Shown piece after piece: positions 1 through 11,340 of a stretch of DNA of 64,000 bases. The DNA comes from Hemibagrus wyckioides. Lineage: Eukaryota > Chordata > Actinopteri > Siluriformes > Bagridae. The DNA lies in NCBI RefSeq assembly GCF_019097595.1, contig NC_080728.1:22691603-22755602 (forward strand). Reading direction: 5' to 3'. The translations under genes and the position numbers were made by a program. How positions within the stretch are numbered: the first letter of the stretch is position 1; every line of letters starts with the position of its first letter. The notes beneath the pieces are model-generated. The model saw nothing but the letters and a program-made list of their open reading frames with translations. It was not told the origin of the DNA and ran no database searches.

Positions 1-287
1 GTGTATGTCTCTGTGTGTGTGTGTGTGTGTGTGTGTACGTGTTCCTGTGTATATATGTGTATGTCTCTGTGTGTGTGTGTGTGTGTGTGTACGTGTTCCT
101 GTGTATATATGTGTATGTCTCTGTGTGTGTGTGTGTGTGTGTACGTGTTCCTGTGTATATATGTGTATGTCTCTCTGTGTGTGTGTGTGTGTACGTGTTC
201 CTGTGTATATATGTGTATGTCTCTGTGTGTGTGTGTGTGTCTGTGTGTGCACGTGCATGTGCATCTGTGTGTTTGTGTGTGTGTGAG

Positions 288-321
<34 letters not shown>

Positions 322-420
322 ACGTGCGTGTGTGCATCTGTGTGTGTGTGTGTGTGTACGTGTTCCTGTGTATATATGTGTATGTCTCTGTGTGTGTGTG
401 TGTCTTTGTGTGTGTGTTGG
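1..420. repeat. GT-rich minisatellite upstream of kcnc2
   Basis: Runs of (GT)n alternate with a conserved segment containing TACGTGTTCCTGTGTATATA and a TGTCTCT block, repeated at roughly 50-60 bp. Five or six units are visible, with a diverged middle part at about 240-340. Long alternating purine-pyrimidine tracts of this type can adopt Z-DNA. Open frames here have only V, C, L, Y and similar residues and are repeat artefacts. Confidence 0.9.
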
Positions 421-976
421 TAAAAGAGCGCACGGTTGTTTCTCTCCATCTCTCACCTGTTCTGTGTATCGAGTCTCACAGAGGCAACAAGCGTTTCTCA
501 GCGATCACTTCTCACTGTGCTGGAGAGAGAGAGACAGAGAGAGAGAGAGTGAGAGAGAGAGCTGGAGAGGGAAAGAGAGAAGAAAAACATTCCCCACCCC
601 TCTGCTCTCTGAGGCTGTTGTTGATCGGATCACATCAGACTGCGAGCTCACTCTCTGAGAGACGGACAGGAATTCAGAGCATCTGCTTCACTTTTCTTTC
701 TAATTACAGCTCGACTTGTCCAGGATCGGTGAGGACAAGAAGTAGATAAATGAGGAAAGAGAACATTTCCTGTGTTCTGGGTTCTGTGGAGGGTCTGTGA
801 ATGAGATTGGACTGAGACTCTGCACACAGAGAGGATCTGTGAGGAGAGTCGAGTATTTGCTCTGTAAGTTGTTGTATCTCTGTTCACTCAGAGTCAGGGA
901 AACGAAAGGAGACTGAGCTCCACACGGTGAGAGTGGAGTGGCGAGTCATGGGCATGTGTCACCTGCACAGGCGAGG
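421..976 (+). other. kcnc2: kcnc2 5' flank and leader
   Basis: About 550 bp between the GT-rich minisatellite and the channel start codon. It contains a purine-rich GA tract at about 523-580 and a TTTCTTTCTAATTACAG stretch ending at about 709 that looks like a splice acceptor, so part of it may be a 5' UTR exon. A TGA at 914-916 lies in frame with the channel ORF, which rules out a longer N-terminus within this exon. I see no clear TATA box. The transcription start cannot be placed from sequence alone. Confidence 0.45.
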
Positions 977-1010
977 ATGGGCAAACTCGAGTATGACCAC
1001 GAGAGGATAA
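948..1010 (+). promoter_or_regulatory. Upstream ORF overlapping the kcnc2 start
   Basis: An ATG at 948 in good context (G at -3, G at +4) opens a 20-codon frame, with a second in-frame ATG at 954. It runs in another frame across the channel ATG at 977 and stops at TAA 1008-1010. Ribosomes that start here would pass the main start, so if the leader is transcribed as read, this uORF should lower translation of the channel unless scanning is leaky. This is inferred from sequence; conservation is unknown. Confidence 0.5.
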
Positions 1011-1645
1011 TCCTCAACGTCGGCGGCACGAGGCACGAGACGTACCGCACTACGCTCCGGACGCTGCCGGGAACACGCCTCGCTCTGCTCGCCTCCATTC
1101 CGTCTTCCTCCCTCTGTGGTTCTGCTTCTGGATCAGACGCAGAGTGTGCACTGCTGGACCATCACCATCACCATCACCATCATCATCATCACCATCATCA
1201 TCATCATGAGCATGATCAACAGGTGCGTATTGGTAACGAGTACTTTTTTGACCGTCACCCAGGTGTGTTTGCTTATGTGTTGAATTACTACCGCACGGGG
1301 AAGCTGCACTGTCCGGCCGACGTGTGTGGTCCACTGTTCGAGGAGGAGCTTGCCTTCTGGGGCATCGACGAGACGGACGTGGAGCCGTGCTGCTGGATGA
1401 CTTACAGACAACACAGAGATGCCGAGGAGGCACTGGACGTCTTCGACATGAACGTGATGGACAACGGAATGGGGAACGACGAGGATGAGGAGAACGATGA
1501 AGAGGAGGACAAGCGTGAGGTGGGGAAGAGGATGAGGGTTGGAGAGGCAGAGCACACCAGGGGGACCAGTCTGAACCGCTGGAGGAGGTGGCAACCTGTC
1601 GTCTGGAACCTGTTTGAGGATCCTTACTCATCTCGGGCCGCTCGG
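977..1645 (+). CDS. kcnc2: kcnc2 coding exon 1 (Kv3.2 N-terminus and T1 domain)
   Basis: Encodes residues 1-223 of a Kv3 voltage-gated potassium channel in the plasma membrane of neurons. The start is ATG 977 (A at -3, G at +4), giving [17 protein letters not shown], which resembles the Kv3.2 start. The earlier in-frame GTG at 938 is not a credible start. The T1 tetramerisation domain spans about residues 8-150. The zinc motif H-x5-C-x20-CC of non-Shaker Kv channels is intact at H111, C117, C138 and C139. The variable T1 loop, proline-rich in mammalian Kv3.2, holds 16 consecutive histidines (residues 62-77). An acidic stretch follows T1 (about 167-178). The exon ends ...[11 protein letters not shown] at a GTAAG donor, phase 0. 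The family is certain; kcnc2 is chosen over kcnc1, 3 and 4 by the N-terminus and the R|F junction. Confidence 0.93.
1160..1207 (+). repeat. CAY codon run encoding 16 histidines
   Basis: Sixteen CAT/CAC codons in a row in kcnc2 exon 1, followed by E-H-D. Interruptions by CAC mean the DNA run is not a pure trinucleotide repeat, which suggests either age or selection on the protein. The run is bracketed by conserved T1 sequence. Confidence 0.97.
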
Positions 1646-1873
1646 GTAAGACAGGAACCAGAGACCATGCTGAGATATCTGTCTTACTCTTTTCTTTCTA
1701 ACTTTCTATATCTCAGTCTCACTCTCCATAAACTGTCTCACTCCTATTTTCTTACCCTCAGTGTCTCTCCCTTGCTGTGTATCACTCTGTCTCACCTTTA
1801 ATCTTTCTCTGTCTCTAAATGTGTCTTATTCTCTCTGTCTTACTCTCAATGTCCTTAACACACATTCTCTCTC

Positions 1874-1905
<32 letters not shown>

Positions 1906-2663
1906 AGTATCTTTTTCTCTCTCTCAGTGTCTCCTATCTCAGTATAAGTAACAGGTGAAAAAGCATTTTATATTATTATCTACTTCACATACCCTTTACT
2001 GGAACTTAAACACTGTTTATAAACTCTCACAATGCTGTACATTCACTTTGCTAGAGTATTTAGTAACAACTCTTATTAGCATGTACTAGTTTAGTTACTC
2101 AGAAAACACAGTTATAAATGTTAGATATTCAGATCGGATTTTATTCATCAGACGGATGGATTGATGTTTACTCAGCTAACAGAGAGAGAGAGTGTTTTAA
2201 CCTCTAAAGCGGCAGCATGCTTAGCTTATAAACACACACACACACACACACGTGTCTAAGGATGCTGCACTCAGACTGTTACCATGGCAACTCAATTGCT
2301 CATCACTGCCTTTTCATTCAGAGCCACGATTGATTTCACTGTATGTCTCACTGTCTCATTATTGCTGTCTGCCTGTCTGTCTGTCTGTCTGTCTCACTCC
2401 CTATCAATCAATCACTTCAACTGTCTGTCTTGCATGAATTCTCTCTCTAACAGTTTGTCTAACTCACCAACATTCTATCTTTCCCTCTGTTTGTCTGTAT
2501 CACTCTCTGTCTCTCCCTTTGACAGTGTCTCTCTCTTGTAGTCTGTCTCAATGCCTTTCTGTTTCACTCTTTACCTCTCATTCTCTCTGTCTCACTCTCT
2601 GATTGTCTGCTACACTGTTTATTCCTCATTCACTCTGACTGTCTGTCTATCTTTCCTTCTCTC

Positions 2664-2745
2664 AATTCAATTCAATTCAATTCAATTCAATTTATTTGTA
2701 TAGCACCTTTTACAATAGACAGTGATAGTCTCAAAGCAGCTTTTC
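2664..2745. repeat. Dispersed repeat with (ATTCA)n head
   Basis: Six or so ATTCA units lead into a segment containing TTTATTTGTATAGCACCTTT and CTCAAAGCAGC. I recognise this combination as a dispersed element common in fish genomes, but cannot assign the family with certainty. Confidence 0.5.
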
Positions 2746-2918
2746 TCTATCTCTAAGTAACTCTCAGTCTCTCTCTCCTTTATCTGTCTGTCTCTTGCAC
2801 TTTATTCCTTATTAATTCCCTCGAAAGGCAGACTCTGAAGGTCATGGTGTCTCTGTCTCATCTGTCCTGTAACTCTAAACACACAAACATTACAAAATCT
2901 TCTTGTCCTTTTAACCTT

Positions 2919-2954
<36 letters not shown>

Positions 2955-3104
2955 ACTGACTCACACCATTTTTAGTGCAGAAGTCTCGTCTTTCTCGTGT
3001 TTGCATTAATCGATTTCTACACTCAAAAACTTTAGCTTCATCTCATCAAACAATCTTATCACATATCAGCAACTTTCTGTCTGGATCAGTGTACAGACAA
3101 ACAC

Positions 3105-3186
3105 ACTTTATATTACATTATATTATACTATATTATATTATATTAAATCAAACTGTTTTATATTTTATTATATTATACTACATTAT
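3105..3186. repeat. Diverged (ATATT)n tract, left flank
   Basis: An imperfect 5-bp ATATT repeat just left of the Tc1/LINE composite. A much longer and purer tract of the same motif lies at the other end of the composite (5506-5682). Confidence 0.85.
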
Positions 3187-3264
3187 ATACACTGATCAGC
3201 CATAACATTATGACCACCTGCCTAATATTGTGTTGGTGCCCCTGACAGCCCTGACCAGTCCTAA
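3184..3264 (-). mobile_element. Tc1-like transposon 3' end fragment
   Basis: The stretch starting TACACTGATCAGCCATAACA and continuing through TTATGACCACCTGCC is the terminal sequence of a common fish Tc1/mariner family, here in reverse orientation. Only about 80 bp is present; it ends against LINE sequence encoding the RT C-terminal region. No transposase remains. Confidence 0.75.
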
Positions 3265-5505
3265 GCTCATGACCCTAAGTGAGAGCAGGAACATAGATTG
3301 ACTGGTAAATCGAGAGCGTCGCTTTTTGGCTCAGCTCCTTCTATACCACAACAGACTGGTACATAGACCGCATTGCTGCTGCCACTGCACCAATCCATCT
3401 GTCAATCTCACGCTCAGTGGGCAGTGGTGGCTCAAGTGGTTAAGGCTCTCGGTTGTTGACTGGAAGATCAGGGGTTCAAGCCCCAGCACTGCCAAGTTGC
3501 CACTGTTGGGCCCTTGAGCAAGGCCCTTAACCCTCTCTGCTCCAGGGGCGCTGTATCATGGCTGACCCTGCGCTCTGACCCCAACCTCCAAGGATGGGAT
3601 ATGCGAAGAAAGAATTTCACTGTGCTGTAATGTATATGTGACAAATAAAGGCTGTTTCATTTCATTTTCATGTTTCAATTCTTCCCTCACTTGTAAACAA
3701 AACACTGGTAACAGGTCTGACTTACAGCTGGCAATGCGAACCAAGCTCCTGCTCCAGTCATACTGAGACTGATCAGCCTTCAACAGAGGGCCATGGACCC
3801 CATACTCCCAGAGCACCTCCCACAGAATGCCACGAGGGACATGGTCGAATGCCTTCTCCAAGTCCACAAAACACATGTGGACTGGTTGGACTTCCATGAA
3901 CCCTCAAGCACCCTGTGGAGGGTATAGAGCTGGTCCAGGCTCCATGACTAGGACAAAAACCCTCCTGAATCCGAAATTCGACTAAATGTCTGACTGTCCT
4001 CTCCAGTACCCTGGAATAGACTTTCCCTGGGAGGCTGAGGAGTGTGATCCCCCTATAGTTGGGACACACCCTCCGATCCCCCTTCTTAAAAAGAGGGACC
4101 ACCATCTCAGTTGCCCAGTCCAGAGGCACTGTCCCTGACCGCCACGCTATGTTGCAGAGACGTGTCAGCCCAGATAGTGTCACAACATCCAGAGACTTAA
4201 GGTACTCAGGAAGAATCTCATCGACCCCCGGTGCCTTGCCACCGAGGAGCTACTGGACTAGTCTGTCTTAGGACTATAGTCATTTTTCATGACCTCACCA
4301 AACTCCTCCCAGACCCGAGTTTTTGCTTCCACAACCACCTGGGCTCGCTTGGCCTGCCAGTACACATCAGCTGCCTCTGGGGTCCCATGAGCCAACCAGG
4401 CTCAATAGGACTCCTTCTTCAGCTTGACTGCATCCCTTACTACCAGTGTCCACCACTGGGTTTGGGGATTACTGCCACAACAGGCACCAGAGGCCTTACG
4501 GCCACAGCTCCAGATAGCTGCGTCAACAATGGAGGAGAACATGGTCCACTCAGACTCAGTGTCCCTAACCTCCCTCTGAAACTGGTCAAAACTCTTCTGG
4601 AGGTGGGAGTTGATGACCACTCTAACAGAGGGTTCAGCAAGACATTCCCAGCAGACCCCCACAATACATTCGCTCCTCCACTGTTGTTGCCCACATGGGC
4701 GTTGAAGTCCCCCAGTACAACTATGGAGTCCCCAATCAGGGCACCTTCCAGCACCCCTCGCAGGGTCTCCAAGAAGGTCAGGTACTCCACACTGCTGTTA
4801 GGCCCATAAGCCGAAACAACAGCGAGACACCTGTCCCCAACCCGAAGGTGCAGGGAAACCACCCTCTCGTTTACCGGGGAAAACTCCAACACATGGCGGC
4901 TTGAGCTGGAGGGCTAGAAGGCATGAGGTGCCATGAGGCACTCCAGAGTAGTAGAGGGTCCAACCTCTCTTAAAGAGTTGGGTTCCAGAGCCCAGGCTGT
5001 GCGTGGAGGTGAGCCCGACTATTTCCATCTGGTACCACTCAGCCTCCCCCACCAGCTCAGTTTCCTTCCCCCCCAGTGAGGTGACATTCCATGTCCCAAG
5101 AGCCAGATTCTTTAACCAGGGTTTAGGACCCCACCCATGACTGCTATCCAAATCACATAGCACTGACTCCTTATGCTCCTTACTGCGGCTGGTGGGCCTA
5201 TGGAAAGGCAGGCCTACGTTGCTTTTTAGCTCGGCTGTACCTGGCCGAGTCCCATCCACTGGGTTCCCCAGTCCCAGGTCTGGCTCCAGGGTGGGGCCCC
5301 AGTAACACCAATCCGGGGTGACCTAACGGTCCTTGTTCTTTTGTTGCTCATGAGGGGATTTGAACCAATCTTAGTCTGACCCATCACCTAGGACCCATTT
5401 GCCTTAGGAGACCCTACTAGGAGGACTAGGCCCCCGACAACATGGCTCCTTGGCTCATTCGGGTACTCAAACCCCTCCACCACAATAAGGTGGTGGTCCA
5501 GGGAT
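3265..5505 (-). pseudogene. APE-type LINE, internally deleted, with nested SINE
   Basis: Read on the minus strand the element starts near 5505 with leader sequence, then an AP-endonuclease region (LALGTWNVTSLGGKE near 5120; VVLGDFNAHVG near 4700), then reverse-transcriptase segments (FKKGDRRVCPNYRGITLLSL near 4050; FVDLEKAFDHVPRGILW near 3860). Frames are broken many times. After ...KSDLLPV (about 3710) the catalytic RT core is missing, and the sequence jumps to a VLFTSEGR-like segment (3675-3700). It is then split by a SINE and resumes at 3290-3415 with a REIDRWIGA-like segment before ending at the Tc1 fragment. It is dead. I do not assign a clade. Confidence 0.85.
3416..3674 (+). mobile_element. 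tRNA-derived SINE
   Basis: The head has an A box (TGGCTCAAGTGG) and a B box (GGTTCAAGCCCC) spaced as in a tRNA-like Pol III promoter. A body with GGGCCCTTGAGCAAGGCCC follows, and the tail contains AATAAAGG then TTTCATTTCATTTTCATG. It is inserted inside the minus-strand LINE: LINE coding sequence ends at 3415 and resumes at about 3675. This family is common in fish. Target-site duplications are not obvious. Confidence 0.88.
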
Positions 5506-5682
5506 GGGATATATTATATTATATTATATTATATTATATTATATTATATTATATTATATTATATTATATTATATTATATTATATTATATTATATTATATT
5601 ATATTATATTATATTATATTATATTATATTATATTATATTATATTATATTATATTATATTATATTATATTATATTATATTAC
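5506..5682. repeat. (ATATT)n microsatellite, about 35 copies
   Basis: A nearly perfect 5-bp ATATT repeat directly abutting the 5' end of the LINE. The YYIIL-type frames through it are artefacts. Confidence 0.97.
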
Positions 5683-6676
5683 TTTAGCTCTTGTGAGAGA
5701 GCACTGTAGAAAGTTTAATGAGTGATTTCTCAGATCTAATTTTAACATATCTTCATTGTACAGAGCAGAAAGCAGAGCAGAGCAGAGGATCACATCATAC
5801 ATGTGGCAGCCATCTTGTGTAAAAGAAATTATAATCCAGATTTTACTCCACCAAGCTCATTGTCTCAGGAACAGGAGGTTCTGATGCTTTAATTTGTGAC
5901 ATTCTTGTTTTTCATTCTTAAACAAGACAAATAATATTATGAAGTCAGAGGTTCAACAGAGCTTCTGGGAACCAACTTGTTGGTCATCCTGATGGTCATC
6001 TGTGGGTTATGTAATCAGTCTAAACTAAGAGTGTACATTTAAATGTCTGAGGAACAGGCAGATGATCTAATGATGCTCTCATCCATCCAGTGCAGAGTCT
6101 CACAGGAATAATGACAGCCTCATATCTGCTGCACATCCTCCATACTCTCAGTCACGGTGGAATCAGCCATAACAGGACCAGTAAACAGATTACTGGTTTA
6201 TTTTGGACCGAATCTGCAAGAACTTTACAACCTGGACAACTCCCATAGAGCTGCTCCAGAGTCTGGACACTTCAGTCCCAGAATGACATCAGGAGGGGAT
6301 TTACCTCAAAGAGGAAGTTCACAAATTTAATAAAGGTGGTGTATTCGGACAGGTGTGTGACTGACCTGAAGATCAAAAATTAAAGGTCCTCATCATTTAG
6401 CATGTTTCACATGTCCCTGTTTTCTTCACCAAATCAGCACAGACAGAAAATGAGCAAAATGTTAATTTCACTCTGGTCTAAATAAGCGGCTGAGAAAATG
6501 TGGAACAGATAGACAGACAGGTAGACAGACAGGTTGTCAGGTGAAGGATGGATTCTAGCAGTAAGATGATCTCCTCCTTCTTTTAGCTTAAATTTCTCTT
6601 TGTTTAGATTTACTGAAGAAAAACTTTAATCTGCACAGATTCTGTTTTTATTGAAGCACCTGTGCTTGTGTGAATG

Positions 6677-6679
<3 letters not shown>

Positions 6680-6722
<43 letters not shown>
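6680..6722. repeat. (TG)n microsatellite
   Basis: Pure TG dinucleotide run within intron 1 of kcnc2, followed at 6866-6890 by a GA run. The surrounding 5683-7077 shows no gene or recognisable element. Confidence 0.95.
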
Positions 6723-6726
<4 letters not shown>

Positions 6727-7077
6727 GGAGACCTAATGAATCATGTATGCTGATATTTTAGGGAGGGATTGTGGGTAATTTGGCTAAGTGGCTCCGGATG
6801 ATGAGGCTCCTCCATCTTTTCTCCTCTGTGCTGGATTATTAATAGCAGCACAGGAAGACGGATGGAGAGAGAGAGAGAGAGAGAGAGAGAAGGGAAGTGT
6901 ATTCAGACTTTTCCTCCCTGAGGCCCACTTCCCATTTTCTCAGACCCTTCCCAAACAATATATATATACTTGGAAATACTTAAATCACTGCAGTGCACAC
7001 AGATAAAAGCAGGTCACATCGCAATCCCACGGCCCCAGAGCTTTAATAACTTATTACCCAGAAAGAAAACGGCGAGA

Positions 7078-7150
7078 AGAACAGGTCTGAAGAAGAGGTC
7101 TGAAGAACAGGTCTGAAGAACAGGTCTGAAGAAGAGGTCTGAAGAACAGC
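7078..7150. repeat. 15-bp minisatellite (GAACAGGTCTGAAGA)
   Basis: Five tandem units of 15 bp alternating between GAACAGGTCTGAAGA and GAAGAGGTCTGAAGA. Confidence 0.9.
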
Positions 7151-7589
7151 AATGTGTCATCAGGTCCTCTCAGGGTGAGAATTGGCTCCAAAAGCTTATT
7201 ATAATAAAAGTATAGTTTAAATTTTTTCATTTGTCTAATGTTCCTCAGAGAACATGGAAGGTTTCCACACAGCTGAGTCTCTTCCACTGAAGCCTGTGAT
7301 CAGATAAAATTCTGGAGGATTTTATCTAAAATGGATCAGAAGTTATTGTGGAGTTCATGCAGCTCGAGCTCACACTTTCATTAAAGCAAAATGGGACGAA
7401 CCAAATACTCATGTAAATGTTTCAGATTCAACTTTTCACTCAATAATATAATTCCTAATGGAAAGTGTTAAATCAAATTAGACAAGAAAAATCAGGACCA
7501 TGATCTAGTCCACAAACCCATCATCAGAAGCACGAGCAGAAGCCGTGGGTGGATCAAAAAATTTGTGACGCTCTGAGATCTCACACCAC

Positions 7590-8640
7590 TGCCTACAATG
7601 CAGGAACCTGGAACATGGACGAGGCTCCACACTTTACACACATTTTACACTCGCTTCAAGGCTGCAGCTAACAGTGCTAATTGTGCTAGCAGTGCTAACA
7701 GCACTAAGAGTGCTAATGGCAGTATGCATGTGGAGAAAGCCAGAGTGGGAAACTTGTTCATCATCTTGGAGCAGGACGTGAGGAAAGCTTTCAGGAGACT
7801 GCGCACTAGGATAGCAGCAGGACCAGACATCATCTCAGGTCGGGTCAGCAGAGCCTGTGCTGACCAGCTAGCACTGATGTTGACTGAAATATTCCACCTC
7901 TCGCTGGAACAGTCAGCTATCTACATGTGTTTCAAGCAGTCCATTATTGTTCCTGCCCTGAAAAAACATCAGCCTGCTTGCCTCCGTGTCTGAAGCCATG
8001 ACCTGAGTTGTGCGAAAGTGTTTTAAAAAGCTGGTCACAGACTTCTCACCTTTTTACTACCTGAGACTCAGGACAATTCTCATACTGTATACTCTATACT
8101 CTATCGTATTACTGAATACACATCACACCCTCCTTCATATAACCCTGAGCCACCTGGAATTATCTTAAAGTGCTGTTGGTCATCTACTGATCAACATTTA
8201 ATACCATAATTCAAAACTCATCAAGTTGGAGGTCCTGAGACAGAACACAGACAGTGTGGATGTACAGACATGTCTCACCCTCACCGCCAGCACTGGAACC
8301 CCCAGGGTTCTGAGCACCTGCTGAACTCTACACCTATAACTGTGTGACCATTCCACCTCTATCACCATTCTCCAGTTTGTTCTCCTATTGTGATGGACCA
8401 GTTTTCTAATGAGACAGCCTACCTGGAGGAAAGAACTTCTAAAAAGACCTTCTACACCTACACCACTGACAGCATCCTGACAGGAAGTATCACAGCCCGG
8501 TTTGGGAACAGCACAGAGCAGGACAGACAGCTCTCCAGAGGGTGGTGTGACCAGCTGAACGTGCAATCCACACTGACCTCCTGACCTACAGTCCACCTAC
8601 AGTCAGTGGTGCTGGACTAAGGCCAGGAAGATTAAATGAC
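7590..8640 (+). pseudogene. Degenerate LINE reverse transcriptase remnant
   Basis: Plus-strand pieces resemble a common fish LINE ORF2. At about 7735-7985 there is VRKAFRRLRTRIAAGPDIIS followed by an RACADQLA-like segment and SIIVPALKK. At 8220-8345 a frame reads STGTP...LYTYNCVT, and at 8390-8570 a frame reads FYTYTTDSILTGSITARFGN. The order matches the RT domain from its fingers to its C-terminal part, but there are stops, frameshifts and large deletions, including the catalytic motif. The C-terminal part resembles the LINE in the Ig cluster at 52172-52687. Confidence 0.75.
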
Positions 8641-9299
8641 CTCAGCCATCCCAACAATGGACTCCTCTCTGCTGACAGGGAAGGGCTTCCATTCAAACAC
8701 AGAGAGAATGAGGAGGAGCTTCTTCCTGCAGAAGTTAATCTCTGTATAATTTAAGTTCTATTATTAATGTGTGTAATGTTATCTGAGTAGAATACACTTT
8801 CAAATACTAAATAAAAACAGTGGGTGGGGCTTCCAGAGATAAGGTGGGGCAGACAATTAAAATCATACATGCCACAGGGCTTTTAATGCCTATTATTACT
8901 GAGCAAATTAAAAAACAAACAAACAAACAAACAAGCACATAAGTATAATAAATCACAATTTAATAAAATCATAAGCTGGTGATTTTTGCACTTGCAACAT
9001 GCAAAATACCCCAGAGGGGCAAGTAGAGATAGTTAATTCTTAAAGTTTTTGTCAGTGAATTAGCTAACTCATAGCTGCGCTAGCTCCTTACATGCTTGTT
9101 CTGTTGAAGAGTCACAGCTCCAGAAACATTATTATTAATCAGGCTTTACATCGTAACATCGTCACCATAGCAACCGCTGCTTCCTCAGCCTAGGGTCTTT
9201 CAGAGAACAGAAATGTGTGTGTGTGTGTTCTGTATTTACAGAAACATGATAATTATCTGACAATCAACAAAATATCAGATTTAAAACACCTCTCATTAT

Positions 9300-9303
9300 C
9301 AGG

Positions 9304-9348
<45 letters not shown>

Positions 9349-9587
9349 GTCTCTCTCTACCCCTCATGTTCCTCTGACTGCTAAAGTAACACTGAATTAT
9401 TGAGACCAGCTCTGAGAATGTCTCATATTCTATTTATACATGTGTGGAGCTCAGAGCAGACAAACAGAGAGAGAGTAAATCCATCACATAGTGTGTGTAT
9501 GTGTGTGTATTATTTGTATTCAGTGTCAGTTCTTCTCCATCTGTATTTACTTGCATCTCCTGTCATTTCTTCAGCGCTCATCATTCT

Positions 9588-9626
<39 letters not shown>

Positions 9627-9712
9627 CCCTTCTATGTTTATATGTATTCACTTTCAGTGCATGTGTGTGTGTGTGTGTGTGTGCGTGCGTGTGTGTGTGT
9701 GTGTGTATGTAT
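9300..9712. repeat. Cluster of (TC)n, (CA)n and (TG)n microsatellites
   Basis: A TC run at about 9309-9358, a CA run at 9591-9622 and a TG run at 9662-9707. The intervening sequence is not recognised. The wider stretch 8641-9940 holds nothing else I can support. Confidence 0.9.
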
Positions 9713-9944
9713 ATTGTTTAGAGTTGCTCATGTTTGTTACTAATAACCTTATTTACTATTGATGTAAGTCATCTCCTGACCGCACTGGACTCAGTGTTTA
9801 ACTGTACTTCCCAAAATTCAATGTGACCTAGAAACATGGGGAGCACAACACCCAGACTCTCACGTTTGACTCTCTGACCAGATTACTGACCTCACACACC
9901 TGGACTCAATCACCTTCACCATACTCACAGTTTAAAAGGACTCA

Positions 9945-11340
9945 CAGCTCATTGTGAAGGTGGTCAGTAACCCATGGAACTGAAACCCATCACCCTCATT
10001 ATTAGTGCACTGCACCAGGACCACATGTCTCTCCACAGCTAGGTTCCTGCTGGAGTGCCCATGGTTCTTAATGAAAAAACATGAACTCATATGCTGGTCT
10101 GCACAGTCTCATATGCATTGTCTCCACACATCAGTCCAGGTGACCTTCACCACCACGGAATGCCCTGAAACCATCATCCCATCACAGTACAGTAAGGTAT
10201 GCAGTGAGACCAAGGCCAGTGGCCTTCCTGACTACGGAGGAAGGCACTGGTTCTGACCACCCTAAAACAATTCCATGAAGTCAAAATTTTCATAATACTT
10301 GATCTTCTGAACACCTATGACCTGTCCCCCGAGGGAGCTTTAGCACCTCCAGAGTACTGCATGATCTTCATCACCAGCAGTATTTCAGTGCCTGATCAAC
10401 AAGGTGCTGCAGCAGATGTTGGGGCAGTATGTCATCACCTACACATTCTAATGTACTCCCTGAGTGAGACACCTCAGATCCTGCACATCAAGAGAACCAC
10501 ATCAAGAGTTCCATGTGTGCAAGGTGGCTTCTCTAGGCTACATCACAGAACCAGAACCCTTATGGACCAGGGAAAGCTCTTAGACATAACAAACTGGTCT
10601 GCGTCCACCATTGTTAAGGAACTTAGGAAACTGTGTTTCTTTGGATTCACCAATTTTTCTGTCACAGTTTCAAGATCTCAGCAGAAATCAGAAATCATTC
10701 ACCACCTCACCCATCCTGAAACATCCAGAACAAGCCCTTCATTGCAGAGGTTGATGTATTGAAAATTGGGGCTCAGCCATCCTTTACCAGCAATCAGAAG
10801 AGTGGTCCACCCAGTGGCCTTCTTCTCTCAGAAACTGTCCTTGACAAATTCGTGTATGACAATGGTAACAGGGAGAGGGCAAATTCTCATTGGAAGGCCT
10901 CAGTTCTCCTGGAATGGTAACCCCACTCACTTGCCTGCTATAGACAGCTGTTCCAGCTGAGCTGGTAAGGAACCATGCCCACATCTACAGCACAAAGGTC
11001 AAGTTCATAAGAAATATTCAGACAGATTGCATGTGGAGACACCAGTAATGAACCAGGTCTTTTGAAAAGGCAAACATTTTCCCACTTCTAAATTGTCCCA
11101 CTCAAATTCCAACAAATAATCATCATGTACACACTAGAGCTACCATGCCATGGTCACCTTGCTTCCTTCTTCCATACTTTCCAGTTCAAACCAGTCACTT
11201 CAGCTCCCTTTGCAAAAGGTGCTGCCTCTTTGCATGCTGCCCGAATCGTCCAGGTCCACAGTGACTGAGGGAGACCTAGGGGAAGGGTCACTCCCAGTAG
11301 TAGCGCTGCCTGCCCTAGTTAATGTTGTTTGACCCTTTTT
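9945..11340 (+). pseudogene. Ty3/gypsy pol remnant
   Basis: Fragments in order on the plus strand match a Ty3/gypsy polyprotein: a protease-proximal segment (ELKPITLII near 9980), a KTKASGLP-like segment near 10200-10245 just before RT, RT segments (VFQCLINKVLQQMLGQY-like near 10380-10440), the RT thumb/connection (DQGKLLDITNWSASTIVKEL at about 10565-10625) and the RNase H start (HPVAFFSQKLS near 10810). Stops and frameshifts are dense. No LTRs were identified. It is a decayed element without coding capacity. Confidence 0.75.

Noticed and set aside
938..976. N-terminal extension of kcnc2 from GTG 938
   Set aside because: It would need a non-AUG start. ATG 977 has a good context and begins with the family's usual N-terminal sequence, and an in-frame TGA lies at 914.
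3416..3500. tRNA gene suggested by good A and B boxes
   Set aside because: The sequence cannot fold into a full cloverleaf beyond the promoter boxes and continues into a SINE body with a 3' tail, so it is a tRNA-derived SINE head.
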